Made by a program: the position numbers and the translations under genes. The notes under the pieces were generated by a model. That model was not told the DNA's origin, did not search any database, and saw only the letters and a list, made by a program, of their open reading frames with translations. From Lottia gigantea (lineage: Eukaryota > Mollusca > Gastropoda > Lottiidae), in contig NW_008708846.1 of the NCBI RefSeq assembly GCF_000327385.1, positions 2,189,782-2,253,781 of the forward strand: a stretch of DNA of 64,000 nt. The letters are read 5' to 3'. This document shows positions 36,151 to 50,200 of this stretch, in pieces (positions within the stretch are counted from its first letter, which is position 1; the number at the start of each line of letters is the position of its first letter).

Positions 36151-39100
36151 ATATCAATATATTCAGTCAGAGCGATGGCGACACTCGTTACAGTAATTAA
36201 TAGATGGCGTAGACCTCAAATTTTCTTAACTTGCGATTTGTTTTATAATGCTTTGTTCTCATCAACATCTGACACTTAAGTTTATGGGCTTGGAATTTAG
36301 AACATAAAAAAAGAACTTTCAAAAGACAAAAAAAAAATTTTCCTTTACCATTTTTTATATAGAACATTAACAATTCTTCAATTCTCAAGACGCCAAAAAG
36401 GTGACTTATTGGTTTAGTCTATTTGTCTATGTTGGCTTATATTCATTAATGCATTTCAAACAAGAGCTTCTCAGAAGATCTCACATTTTACACATACGAC
36501 AGAAATTGATCGTACGATTTTTCGAGAAACGAGACCCTGATACTAAAAAGTGATATCATTTATTTTTATATAAACTTGATTCACATGTAATATGTGTATT
36601 TAGGGAACCATACCACCAGGTTAAAAGATTCAAAAGAGATTCTTTTTGTATTTCTGTGCACCATTCTTATTTCCCCTTCATGGTTGAGTCAGAGAAAAAC
36701 TTGCCCACAGTATTCTTCTCGAAAAAAAAACTCAAAAGTGACGTTAGAATAACATTATCCACAGACGTCGCGCCGGAAATCAGAGATTTCCTGACACCCA
36801 TACTATCTTCAGCGGAGATCTTTCGTTGCAGTTTGGGTATTGAAAAGAACTGGGTAATAGAGTCTAGAATTCAGAATGGTGCAAAAAAAAGCTATTGATG
36901 TCCCAGATACAGAAATCACTCTTTTGAATCATGTTAAGTACAAAGAAAATAACCATTGTTTTATCTGAAATTTTTGGAACAATCCTATATTATATCAAAT
37001 TGGTTTTGAAGATAAAGCTTATGCCAGTTCGTTTAATCGAGAATACAGACGGGGGTAGACGAGATAAGGTGTCTGGTGATAAGGAGAAGCAAATATCTGA
37101 GTACGGACCTAAACATAATGCGGATACTTTTCGCATTAAATTTTTGTAGTTCTTAAATAATATCGCACTCGACACCTTGCATCGTCTATTCGCAAATTTA
37201 CATAATATAATTCCTTATAAACGAGTGATTTCCAGTTGGGAATGTTGTCCCCAAAAAAAAATTAGCCCAACTATCCATGAGAGACAATATGACCTATTTG
37301 TTGATAACATTATAATTTAGCAATCTGGTTCAATACACCTGTATCGGGGTTACTTATATTCTATGATCTGAAGACATTTTAAAAAAAAATGGTTTATGAT
37401 TATACCAATCAAAATGATCCGTTCAGTAAGATCTCACATGAGAGGTGATTCTGATATAATCATTATTGAACTTGTGGGCCCACGGTTTCGATTGGTTAAT
37501 TATTACTCTTTGTTCCAACTTGAGTTTAGGAAATATGTTGCCTCGTGTAGAATAAGAAAAGTAAACCAATATACACAACGAAATATCAGATTGTATAGTC
37601 ATGTTTGCTGCCCAAAAATAGATCAATTGGACTAGATCACACTGAAAAAGACTTAAAGCATATATAAACCAAGGAGCTTATAAAGCTCTTTGATATAAAC
37701 CATTAATAACAATTTATATTTATATAAAATGATGATATAATTAAGGTAATGAAATACATTAAAGTGAATATTATATTATCGTTATCTTATCTTGACAATG
37801 TTGTATGTGGAGGAGAAGGAATGGCAATATAGCACGATAGGGGGGCATCTAAGGAATTGTGGTGGACTGAAAAAAGACGCCTGGTCCGCCAATAATTTGA
37901 AACAAAACAGGCAGTTGAGAGCAAGGGCGTCCGATGAATTTTAAGGAATTTGTAAGGCAAATACCCTGAAATGATACATTCTTTGATATAACTCAATAAA
38001 TAAATAACGTATATTTCGGAAAATCTGAGCCTCTATCGTTCAATTGGCATCATGTGCATGCCCAATTCAGAAAACTGCTAAAAGGTTATGCATGATTTAG
38101 CTTTTTAAACTTTAATCCATTTTTTCATACCCCATAGTGCGGACGCCCATGTTTGAGATAATATATTCGTACGGTCTTTGTGAATGTTCTGCTAGCGCTA
38201 TGGCAGGCATTATTTACAGGATCTATGTCATTATTGTCAGGTGATCACATGATTCTGGTGATTTAAATATCAGAGGCTGGTCGTTCATGACTACGGGTAT
38301 TTGGAAACAAGGACAATAAAAACGAAATCTTTCTGGGATGTGGCTAAAAAAATGACAGTAAATGCAAATTAGTAAACCGATAGTCACCTTAAAATATTAA
38401 ATGCAAAATTTTGTGTCAGAATATCCCGTGAAGACTCTAAATTTAGGAACAATATTCAGTTAGCACAATCATTATTATCAAAGAGTCTGGCCCAAGAAGA
38501 CACATCGAAATCTACCATTCATTACCGATTCAGCTTTACGGAAACTGCCAAAGATTACCGGATGATGTTCTTATAAACCTTAAACCAGCATATTGTATTT
38601 CATAAGTTTTTGCATTGTGATTTAGATCAGTGCTTTTATATGAATTGTTCTTATCAACAGTACTGAATGGTAGATGCAGCTAACACAGTGCCGTAAATCA
38701 AAACAGACCATTCCCTTAGTTTCAGTTGATCATATAAAAACGCATTCATTGCGTGAACAGATTCTCATTTCGCCGAGTTCAAACTAGGTTTTTAACAGTC
38801 GTCAATGTAATTTTACGCTCTCTGCCTATCTGATATGTAAATCTGGAAGTTTTTTTTATGATGAGAATCTTGATAATGTCACACAGGAGACAATAAAGAC
38901 ATATTGGTTAATTTAAGTTGCGTTAATTTGGAATTTAGTTTATCTACTAACTGTGTAGTCATCGATTTTGTTTGGTTTTAGTTAAATAAGTGATTCGCTG
39001 ATTATCCACTATAGTAGGGTTTGCAAAACTGTAAAGAGTAAAGACGTTGAATCAATTAACGTAGGACAAGCATATCATATCTGTAAACCCTCGAAATCAC

Positions 39101-40985
39101 CAAATGTTACTCAGCACCAATCTGAAGGAACAACTTGCCATCTGAACTCCGATTTTCTAAATCTATCGAAGAAAAACATAAAAACTTGTTCTTCATTAAA
39201 AGTATTTCTTTCATTCACAGAAATATATTGATCAAGGGCGCAATAAACTGATTTGTGCCATATAAAGTTATAATTATCAAAAATGATGTAACGAGAGTGC
39301 ATTTATCTAGAATATTTCAATATTGTGAAAAAAGGTGCGCACAAAAAGAAATATCGAATCCGTCATTATAATCAAATGTAAACCACATTACTATGGAATA
39401 AGATGAAAAGGCTTTCAGTGATGTTTCTTCTTATTGTGAATCGAGTGGGTGTTGATTTCATCTCCTATTCCTTTGGCACCCGCCGATTCTAAATTATAAT
39501 TGATTGATCCACCTTTATACGACATAAGACTGTGTTTCAGATCGATTTCCCAAAGCCAGGTATAGTATCATCTTCAAGGGGATATTCTAGTATTAGCCCT
39601 TGTAGTCATCTGTTAGACTACGAAAGAAAAAGAAATAGGAGTCTGAAATAGCCTCAATGAAAGACTCATAAATATCTTTATGTCCGAACCAAATCTAACC
39701 CTTTACAAATACCATTGACCAGTATTTATTTCCAAGTGAATATCGGACTGATTCATTAAAAAAAGGATAAAGAAAAAGTGTATAAAATATAATAGGGTGA
39801 TTTTAAAGTCTCAAAATATATTGAGAAAAGGGTGTAAATTGTTTTTAATCCTCTATCTTATCTGACCCACATCATTTTAAACTTAACATCCTGGCCAATG
39901 ACTTTATTTGTTTCTCTTTTTTCCACCACATTGTTTTTGATTAAACCACGATTTCTACAATAACCAACACATCAAAGTTGTATTACAGTTATTTTATTCG
40001 AAATTCCATTCTATACAATTGCATTATGTGTTTTCATTCGCAAACAATATTATTTCAGTTTTTTCAGAATTTCAGCAAAGTAAATTTTATTGTATTTTCA
40101 ATTCAGTCTTTTTTACTTAAATTTATAACAGAAATGCAAAAATGCTTCTATAGGACAGTTTCTTCAATAAGACCCAATACCACATTTAACGAAGGTGTAG
40201 GTCGCAATTAAAGTCTCGACTTGTATCAAGATGGCTTAAAGGAAAACCAAAATAAGAACAATGTTTCAAGTTCAAGAGAGGTAATTTTTAATGCGGTTGT
40301 TAATTTGGATCAAGCACGTATTTCAGTGCGCAATTCCCAATACCTTTCAAGATGGAAGGTCATCAAATCATAACCTTGTTTTCATTATGTTTGTTGATTG
40401 ACAAAATTTTACGTGGTAGACCCAACGAAATATAAGACCTGTGAATTGCGAAATAACAACGAAATGTAACAACGAAATACCTACAAAAACAACACAGAAG
40501 TCGTCAAAGACTGTAGCCTACCAAGGGAAGTAACAAGTTAATGTTGTTGAGAATCACCAAATTTAGTACAGAGCATTGTTTATAGTTGAGAGTAGCATGA
40601 TATCTAGCACTTGCGGGTAATCACATTATGCCCAATACAAGGTCCATCACATCACGGTAAACAGGGATAAAATCAACCTATCATCATTAAAATCCACAGG
40701 CATTATCCTTGTCTTACAATCACCAAAATTATAATCCATAAATGAAACAATGCATCAAATATTGTAGTCTGACAGGGGAGCTTTACGATGATCATGTAAA
40801 TATGAAATGAAAGCTATCCTAAAACTGTAATCTGTAGAATGAGCACTTCACTGAAAATCAGTGAAAGGAATCCAGCAATTGAGCAGGAGATTGTTATGTA
40901 TTGTGAAAAGACGGACGAACGGATCGTTGGAAAGCATGACAACTTCGTCTGGGCGTATTAAGACATAATAATTTTCCCATTAACC
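36151..40985. other. Intergenic region between the GPCR and myosin genes
   Basis: Convergent 3' ends flank it. Small ORFs (for example 36656-36898 and 39978-40211) show no family signature and no splice partners. The right part (about 40255-40965) is a degenerate repeat tract with CAAG(G/A)GAGGTAA-like motifs and GACGGACGAACGGATCG, ending GGGCGTATTAAG. I see nothing else. Confidence 0.6.
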
Positions 40986-41198
40986 AGTCTTTAATATAAT
41001 TTTACATGAATAAATAATAACAATTTTTTGTGATAATGCTTGGTTTTTTCAGCCCAACTTTTCTGTTTTTCACCTCATTCTAGTGTCTTGGCTCGAAAAT
41101 TATGTTGATTGTTGTGTGCAAAATCGTCCACAATCGCCGATTTCTCAAAATCTCCACAAATAACAACGACCGAATGCTGTAATGTTGTAATTTCCAAC

Positions 41199-41231
41199 CT
41201 ATAAAACCGGGGATACCATTAGATCTGGTAT
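41199..41231 (-). CDS. Terminal coding exon of the myosin
   Basis: Acceptor TTTTTATTTCAG, then ten residues IPDLMVSPVL and TAG. It joins the SH3 exon in phase 0. A weak ATTAAA signal (complement at 40990-40995) lies about 205 bases downstream. It is short but phase-consistent; an alternative last exon cannot be excluded. Confidence 0.65.
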   Translation of the reverse strand: MPDLMVSPVL

Positions 41232-44200
41232 CTGAAATAAAAATTAGAATGATGAAGGCAATTGTTCAAAGGCTGTATGCGTTCTTTAAATAACATACGA
41301 GACTGGCACTAGAAAAATATTTTAGGGAAAGGTTTCTGTTCAATTTAGTCAATAAATGATAAGAATACATGTACTAATACAGGGAAAAGTACACCAGTCT
41401 CGTAAAACAGAAATTGTAGCTAAATTCTCTCTCGGAGTTCATCAAAGCATAATCTTTGTTTTAAGAACAGTATTTAAAATAGATTTTCAAAAAATATGGT
41501 CAGATTTTTACTTTTACCATTACAATTATATCCATCTCTTCATAACAACGATTGAAATATTTTATAAAATATCTTGTGCATACGTCCACATTTATATATC
41601 CAGTTAATAATACGGATACTTACATTAATAGTCAGTAAATAATTCGGATACTTACATTAATATACAGTTATTGGTACGGGTCCTTACATTAATAGTCAGT
41701 AAATGGTACGAATATATACTTAAATTAATAGTTAGTAAAAAATACGAAAACTTACATTATTGGTCAGTAAATAATACGAATACTTACATTAATAGTCAGG
41801 AAATAATTCGGATACTTACATTAATATACAGTTATTGGTACGGGTCCTTACATTAATAGTCAGTAAATGGTTCTGGCACTTACATTAATAGTAAAAAATA
41901 CGAAAACTTACATTATTGGTCCGTAAATAAAACGAATACTTACATTAAGAGTTAGTAAATGAGTCAGTTATTTGTACGGATACTTACATTAATAGTCAGT
42001 AAATGATAGGGTATATGATATTCTTTGTTACAATATTGCACTATTAAGAATTTGGGTTTAGAAGATATTCCTGTTACTGTTACATCTTGACCTTTATCAA
42101 ACACTAAACCTTCATAGTTAGCCACTGAAATTTACAGAATGGAAAACATAAAAAAATTCCAATGTAACAATGTCCCGGGTTTGTGGTGCCTTTGAAAGGA
42201 AGTCGAGTTTACAGGCTTAATCACAAATTGGCATCATGTGTGCCAGAAATGCGAGCATGGTTAACCCCGTTGAGGGAACAATAATTAGACAGAGCGTCAT
42301 TAGTATACGTAATATTAAAGTTAATCTGTGAATTTATAAAAAAAAACTAAATTCTGAATCTTACTTTATTATTCAGACATCTCTTACCTTTAAATTTCTC
42401 ATTGAACCTCCGTCTCTGTGGAAAAGGGCACTTTCTATTATTATGAATGGTATAAGACCTTAATTTTGGTAGTGGAGGTGGGTTACTCTATAATAGAATG
42501 TGTATAACAATTCAAGCTATGCAACCATCTGACATTGTCCAAACTTGCTTCGTTTTCTTTGGTGAGCATGAATTAAATATATTAAACGAACGATATTAGC
42601 TATTAGGGCTAACCTAGAGAGATTCTTAGTTGTCAGACCCTGTCGCAGAGTGGCAACAGGTGCTCTAATGTGTCAGCATGCCTGCTTTGTAAGTGAGAGC
42701 CGCCACAATAGGGAGCTCAAATTCAATAAAGTCTTTGGACATTGACGCTAGAACTTGAAGTTAAAGAATGGCCTACGGAACAGTTTTGTTTACTTGGTGC
42801 ACATTATAAGTCAGTAGGTAGTGTTTTGGTTTGTAAATGACACATTGTCGATTTCCAACTTTTAAGGGGGCACTTCTTCTACGTCATCCTTTGACTCGCC
42901 CTAAATTATTGACAACGCAAATGTCAAAGACCAGTCAGGAATTTTCATTACAATGTAACCAGGTCTCCCATGATCACCTGACCAACTGGTTAACTGCTTC
43001 AGCTTCATACTTACCGGTAATGTAGCAATCAATTTGTTTACATAATCTGACAGTGGGTTACCAGTCTCAGCTATAGGGTGGTTCTCATAGATTGGTATTT
43101 CATCCTCTTCAAATGCTTGGACTGCTGCTGGTGGAGGTTGTTCTTTGATTCTGCAACATGCATAAATGGTGGACTGAATTTCCCTGGTTATACGTTACAA
43201 TATGTACAAATGTATGAAGTCATTAAAATTTATTGTACTTTAATATAGGTCTATTACCCGACAACCTACCCTGAATAACGCTTCTTGGATGATCCCCTTC
43301 TCCTATTTAAATAACCTTTACTCTTCTTTCTCATCGACCATGATCTTCTGGCCCAATATCCTCTCCAATATGACTGGATAACCGTAGCAGCTTTAGATGT
43401 CATATCCAGTTTCATTCTATCAAAGCATTGTCTACTACTTTCACTGAAATGACGTTGTGCATTATATTATTCAAAATGACGTTACTGGGCTCTTCACATA
43501 CTAAATATTCAGCCTCCTGAAAACTACGCAGGCAAGCATTAATGAGTTTGCCTACGATTTGTGCTTCAACGCACATAAGAAATACATTGAAAAAATCATA
43601 AGAAAGAACTCGAAGTGATGTAAGCTATATATTAGCATACTAACCTGTAGAAGATATGTTTTCTTCCATAAATCCATTGAGTTGTGGTATATGGTTGATT
43701 ACTTTTATCCATTCTCCTTAAGAAACATTCCAATATTTCCTGAAGAGAGATGTTTTGGGAGATGTTTTCAGCATATTTGGTTGGAACGTTGTGTACAATA
43801 AAAGCATCACATAGAAAATGAAAGTAAGCCCCCCTTAAAAATAGTATCATGAAGCAGTGGCGGATTTACCAGCAACTCCAGACCTTAAGGGGATTCGGCC
43901 TTGGAGAGATCCACCTCCCCTTTCCACCGCCATTTCAGGCTTTTTCCCTTGTGATGAAGTCAATTGAGAAACATTTGACTTACCTTGGTTTCATCAGGAA
44001 GAGAATCTGGTTTATGAGAAAGACGATACAACATAAATAACTTATATCTTTGGTTAAATATTCTGTATTTCATTCTGTATGGTAAACCTGATAAAAGAAC
44101 AATATTTAACGTTTACCCATTTCAGTATTAGGGGTGCCAATTCTTTAACGGAGCACCTTCACTATCTGTCGACCAATCATACCTTAGATTCAGAAACATG

Positions 44201-47200
44201 AATTGTTTACCTTACATAATCAGTAATAGTGTTCACAGCTCATCGTCGAAATTTGAGCCTACAATCCATGTTTATCCATATTCACGTTTGAAAGTTAAAA
44301 ATTCGACTCGAATATAGTGAGACTATGCCATATATAGAAACACATATATAGGAATAGACAGTGAAGTTTCTATTTTGCGGTATATTTGAAGGGATTATGC
44401 GACTTTCGTGCGTTTTAGTACTTCTTAAGACTATTAAAGCACATTCAAGACCCAAATCAATCCCCGAAAATGCCGCCTGTTACCCTTTAAGGATTGTTCG
44501 TTTTGTAATATCTTGGAGTCTGATATAACCAAACCACCATAGGAACTCTGTTTGTAATGTTGTTTGTAATGTTTTGTATTCGCTCAGCTGTGGGAATTGC
44601 AGTCATTTCATAGCAACACAAGATTAGGTATTAGATAATTGCATACCTTCTACCATGAGCTGGACAGTTTCCTGTAATTGTATAGAATGTATCTGTCTTA
44701 GTATCGTTTCACAATCAAATACATTTTCCTTAAAGCTGTCATTACTCTGAAAAAAGAACCCAATTATTATGCTTATGATGTGATAAACTAAATGAACTCA
44801 AATCGTTTTATGGATAATATAGTTCTCTAAATCGTTACTGTTAATGCTGATGAAGCTCGATTTGGGTTATCCGTAACTTTACTCAGGATGGAAACCCATA
44901 CACCATTCTCGGAATGGAAAATAGCTTAAAATTCCAACCTACTAAGAGCATTTTCTCTTGTAGATATTACTGACGATAAAATGAGATGTTATCAAAATCT
45001 GCTTCTAATGAAGATCTGGGTGCTTTGAACTTTAAGGTTTCGTAATTAAATCGAAATTTTAAGATTAAAACAAAGCTATTACCTTCAAACAGTGGATATA
45101 ATGCGGTTTAGCATGACTTGTAGATTTTAATATAGCATCCATTCTTAACGGAAAATCATAGCTTAATATTCCTTTATTATCCATCTCACTACACAAATAC
45201 AATTGATATGTAAATTCAATAAACGTGAAAAAGTATGGTGGGCATATATGAAACACAACATAAATATCTGCTCACATTGTAAACAGGCACTCCCAAAAGA
45301 ATGGAAAATATGCTATCTAAAATGATCAATTATCTGTTGGTATGTGTTATATCCGTCTGTACTGATAGCTTCGTGGCGTATTTAGGGGGTCGGTCATTCA
45401 GGCGTTCTAAGCCTATAAATGCTCAAAATTCATCTCAGGCTATCTTAAATCAGTTGGCAACCCCAAAACCCCCAGAGAGAGAAACCTCTCATTATTGGTC
45501 TCCCCTCAGACATTTTCTAGATACGCCTCATATATGAGTTGGATTTTTATTCTGTTATTGCTGTGTGAACTGATCGACCAGTATAGGTTTTTATTCATGC
45601 TAAGAAGTATTATTTCAGTCGGGAGATGCAAATAATCTGCAGGTATCTAAGCTTGACATATAAGCTAATGTGTTACAATGTCGATCGATGGCACTTAATA
45701 ACGTAAAATAAATGTTTGTTGCTGACCTTATTTCATCTTGATGACAGGAAGGCATTGTTCTGTATTTGCTACCCGTGATACCTTTACCTGAAAAAAGCAA
45801 CAAATGAATCATAAGGGAAACCTCTACATATATATATACACGCAAACATTCGAATATAAATGTAAAAAGACAAGTGTTCCTGGCTTTCCAACATATAAAT
45901 CAAAACAAAAAATTAAGTCATTGAATCATTAAGATTGTAAGTTACTAAGTACAATGACATTGGCACTTCTGGTTCGGTGGTTAGACTGCGCAGGAACGAA
46001 ACCAGTTTGTACACTTATTTTTTTGGTTCGTCTGAAATATTTGCGAAATCATTTGTTAGAATTATTGAAACGTTTTTGGATGAAACTTGGCGAATTTTAT
46101 AGCGATATCTCTCTGGATGTTGCAGAACACCGTCTTAGGGTTAAAGTGACGAAAGTTACGAAAATGAATGGAAGAGCGACTTCACTTTGTGTGAGTCCGA
46201 GTAACAGATCAAAATCATACTCTTACTTGAAATTTGCTTCAGTTCTGAGGAGAAAAGATGAGAAGCAAAACCGAAATTACAAGATCTCTTTGAAAACATG
46301 GCTATAACATCATCAGATAACTGGTCTTGGTTGGTCTCACCAAAATCTTCAGCATTATAATTTGCTCTGCCACCAAAATGTCGAACCCCAAATGTTGAGT
46401 CGGATTTTGGAAGAGGTTCGAAGAAGCTATGAATAAAGAATTTCTTATTCAAATAGAGCAAATTTCATATAATATTAACAGGTGTAGGATAACCTTAAAC
46501 GTATGTCGTACAATATTAACACAACACAGATAGTGGTGTATACCGTAACATTTACCAAATTCTGACAAGCGACCCAAAATATGAAGATTTTATCAGAATT
46601 AAGTATATCATCCAAATACACTCCCCACTCTCTTCCAAAAGGACAAAACTGCATATTATATCTGTATGTATCATTGACCCATTGCCTCATAGATGTAATG
46701 CGATCTTCTAATATTCAGCAATGCTTACTAGTTATTCGTTCTGTGTTCTTTCTTTATTTGTGATGTACTGTTTCTTCTGCTTAATAACGGCATTATTCCA
46801 TTCGGCTGAAAATTGAAATTAAAACTGAATAGAATAATCATTATCAGAACACAAAGCAAAGAGTCTCTTTTAGCCTCTATCATCCAGTACAACTTCCTCT
46901 TGTCCTGGTCGAAAACAGGTATCAGTCTTTTCTGACGGTAACATGGTAATCGATCAATAAGATGTGTAATACATTGGAAATATGGCCAGACAACAGCCTA
47001 CATCAGAAAGGTCTGAAACGTGTATAGCTGATGACCCACGGTGTTAAAGGTCTCGAAGTATAACAAAATCTCACTCACTGGGAGCCATAAATTTGACTTA
47101 CCTGTGAATACAGTAAATCTATAACCTGACTATTATTAGTGTATCTAATATCTATATCAGGTGAAACACATTCATCTCGTAATATTTCTTCTGGTGTAAT

Positions 47201-50200
47201 AAAGGTATGTTTTATAAAATGGTGGTGAACTTTCTCAGCACATAGATTTCTACACAGCTTCTCTAGATTGTTCACCTGAAAGGTAGAAAATATTTCAGAG
47301 GTTAACATTAAAAAGAATTAAGAAAAAATCCATAAGCTATGATTTTCAAACAAAAACATATATTTTCACTGCTAAAATGGTGCTCAATACATCATTTGTA
47401 GAGCGATGTAAGAAAAAAAAACAGGATCTGAAACATTTTGTTACTCAGAAAACTGATCTGTAAGGCTGTGTCCCTACTGAAGTTTTACAAGGTATAGTCT
47501 TGTTCTCGTGACTGCACTTGTAGACTTCTATGTTAACTTTTGGTCGTGTTGATAAGCACAATCACAAGGGGCACAATGATTATCGGAAGGTTAAGAAAAC
47601 TTCGCTACAAGGGTAGTACTGTCTGGTCAAAATGAACGGAACAATAATATAACACCAAACTTGAAGGACACTTAACAGAGCAAGTGTTCTAGGAATATGA
47701 TCATGTCTACCAAAAGTCTTTTTTAGCAAATCGTTAAATGCTTCGTAACTTCTGATAGATTATAATCTTTGTATATAAACCGTTTCTAAATGATATGGCT
47801 TCGACCCAAACCATAAATTATCTTGCTCCTGCAGAACAAGAGAGCTGCTTCGACATGTTCGGGTCGATAATCACATACCTCATAATTTTCAAAACCAGGT
47901 AAATCTAATATTCCTATAAAACCATCAGTGAATTTTCTACCATGCCCATGTGATCCCTGGCTTAATGATAAAATATCTGGTCGTAAATCTGAAATGCAGA
48001 TGTAATTGTGTGAATTGCATTCATAACTTTATTTCACACATAAACTAGATTGGTTGAATTTATTTTAATCAATGCATCAATTAACACATAAATTTTAAAT
48101 TGAAAGTAAGTGCGAACATGTTCAGTTACTTTACTTTTGTATGCACCTGAATCTGCTGCGTGCAATTGTTGGATCATCGACTTAAAAGAAACGAATGGAT
48201 ATAATTTTCTACGTAAAGCATGAAAAGATCGTTCTTTTTTCCAAAAATATTTCTATTGAAGAACATGGATCCGTGGGTTTTTGATAACCATTAACCAAAA
48301 ATAGATTCACGTTGAAGAATAGAACTAACTGTAGGAACTGCTGTTCTGTGATTGAAGACTTTCAAAGCTGGAATGAGAACCCTGCAAATTGGCTTTCTTT
48401 AGACTATTGACTCTTTTTAATATAGCTGATACAGTTCTAAAATACAAGGCTCTGGCAAGCGTCGCACAATTATGGTTAGCCTGAAAATAAAAGGCAAATG
48501 TTTAGACTAAACGTTGTGTGGTCTTTTGTACATTGTCCAGAGGTCATAGTGAAAAGGTTCTGATAGCTATTTTGAAATTTGAGGTTGGACAGAAAAATTA
48601 GGCCTTGTTGTATGGAGATTTTCCTGCACCTCCGAAGTTGCGGGGGTTTCAAACCTATTCATGTAAATCGGACTCAAACCTAAATTTATTCGGACAGATG
48701 AATATGTATATTTGTAGTTCAGTCATTCCATATCATAATCTCCCCTAAACTATGAATGTCACACCTCCGATACCATTATAGTTTTTTTTAACCAAACTCT
48801 CGTGGGACATTTAAAATTGCGCGCTCCAATCTTATGTTGTCGGCACCTGTTTTTTGATACAAACACAGTCATTAACATCAACATAGAATTATTATTTTTA
48901 ACAGTTTTAGGGTTAAATATTATCCGAGATTATATTTAGCTTATACCATACCTGTTGCGATTCAACTGATGTATGACACATTTGGCCATCAGCAGTATGT
49001 GATCTGGACGTTAAACCTCTATACATTGCTACACTGGATATACCCAATAGAGCAGAGGCCGACTTCATTTCTGAAATTAAATGTCATATAGTGTTAAGTT
49101 TTTAGATTTCGTATGTTATTTGGCTAATCCTTTTTGATTCCTTGGATATCAATGGATCTATTATGAATATATACCATCGTAGCATATTGAACTACACTCC
49201 GCCTACTCTTTCCATCTTGAGATCGACCTTTCTGATTGAAACCAAGTAGTGACATCAAAAGTCTCTTATTGAAGACCTTTCTGTGTATTTGAATGGAGCT
49301 ACAACAGTACATATATTTTACCGCTTTGTCCACTAATTTCTAAATCTGTGTTTCCACCATCTTGAAACTTGATGTTTCCTAATAGTAACACAGTAGATAA
49401 AATTCTTAATACATCCATTACTGGTATATCTAATGATGATAAACTTTTCTGAAACAAAACAAAGTAAAATAAATTAAAATCTTTTATTTCGGCAGTTTTA
49501 ATTCTTCTTGCGTACTTCATCTTATGAGAATCCCATCAATATTAAATACAAATAAGAAAAAAGAAAGAAGGTGCACAACAAAAGACAGACACGCTAAGCG
49601 ATACCCAATAACTTTTCGTAACTTTTAAACAATGTAGAAAACCATCTTACCTTCCATTCTAGAAATCTGTCGTGATAATATTTCTTATCATGTTCAATAT
49701 CGTTGCCAGTAGATAAATAGTTCAAATCATTAAAATCGTAATCTTCAAGATGAAGTTTTACTGAAATTAAAACAATATTGAATAACCGAAACACTTACCA
49801 GATTGTTCAAAGTCCAAACAGTATCTTCCTACCAGCAGTTTAGATTAAGGATACAAAGATATAGTCTTGCATATCACTGATTATAATACACATCCTACAG
49901 TTTGCCCTAGTGGAGGTTGATTACTGACTTACTGCCACTGTTCTTAGAACAAATGCTATCATCTATGGACAGAAAAAGGTCTTATAATAAAGTTCCGTAT
50001 CTGAAATACAGACACTTTCTTCTTTCTTTTGGAAAACAAAATTGTAGGTTGGGTGCAAGACAAGGAGAACTACTTACCCCTCTCTTCTTGTGTAAGACCA
50101 GATAATAATTGGTAAAAGATATGAAAGTTCTGTTCTCCTATTGGAACTGTATTTATTCTTCTCTGAAAAATAGTAAATGGTAAGTAAGTGGCGTTCCGTT

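Noticed and set aside
36656-36898. 80-aa ORF in the intergenic region
   Set aside because: No family signature, no Kozak or splice evidence. The GPCR 3' end is already placed upstream.
43980-44002. Possible 23-nt myosin microexon with good AG and GTAAGT borders
   Set aside because: It changes phase from 1 to 0, which does not fit the next exon (needs 2), its residues do not match the myosin pattern, and it lies near a transposon terminus.
46475-46690. 71-aa minus-strand ORF containing GVYLDDIL, inside the myosin gene
   Set aside because: Phases of the flanking myosin exons (46805-46729 and 46426-46227) join directly, with codon TA|C. This ORF is intronic.
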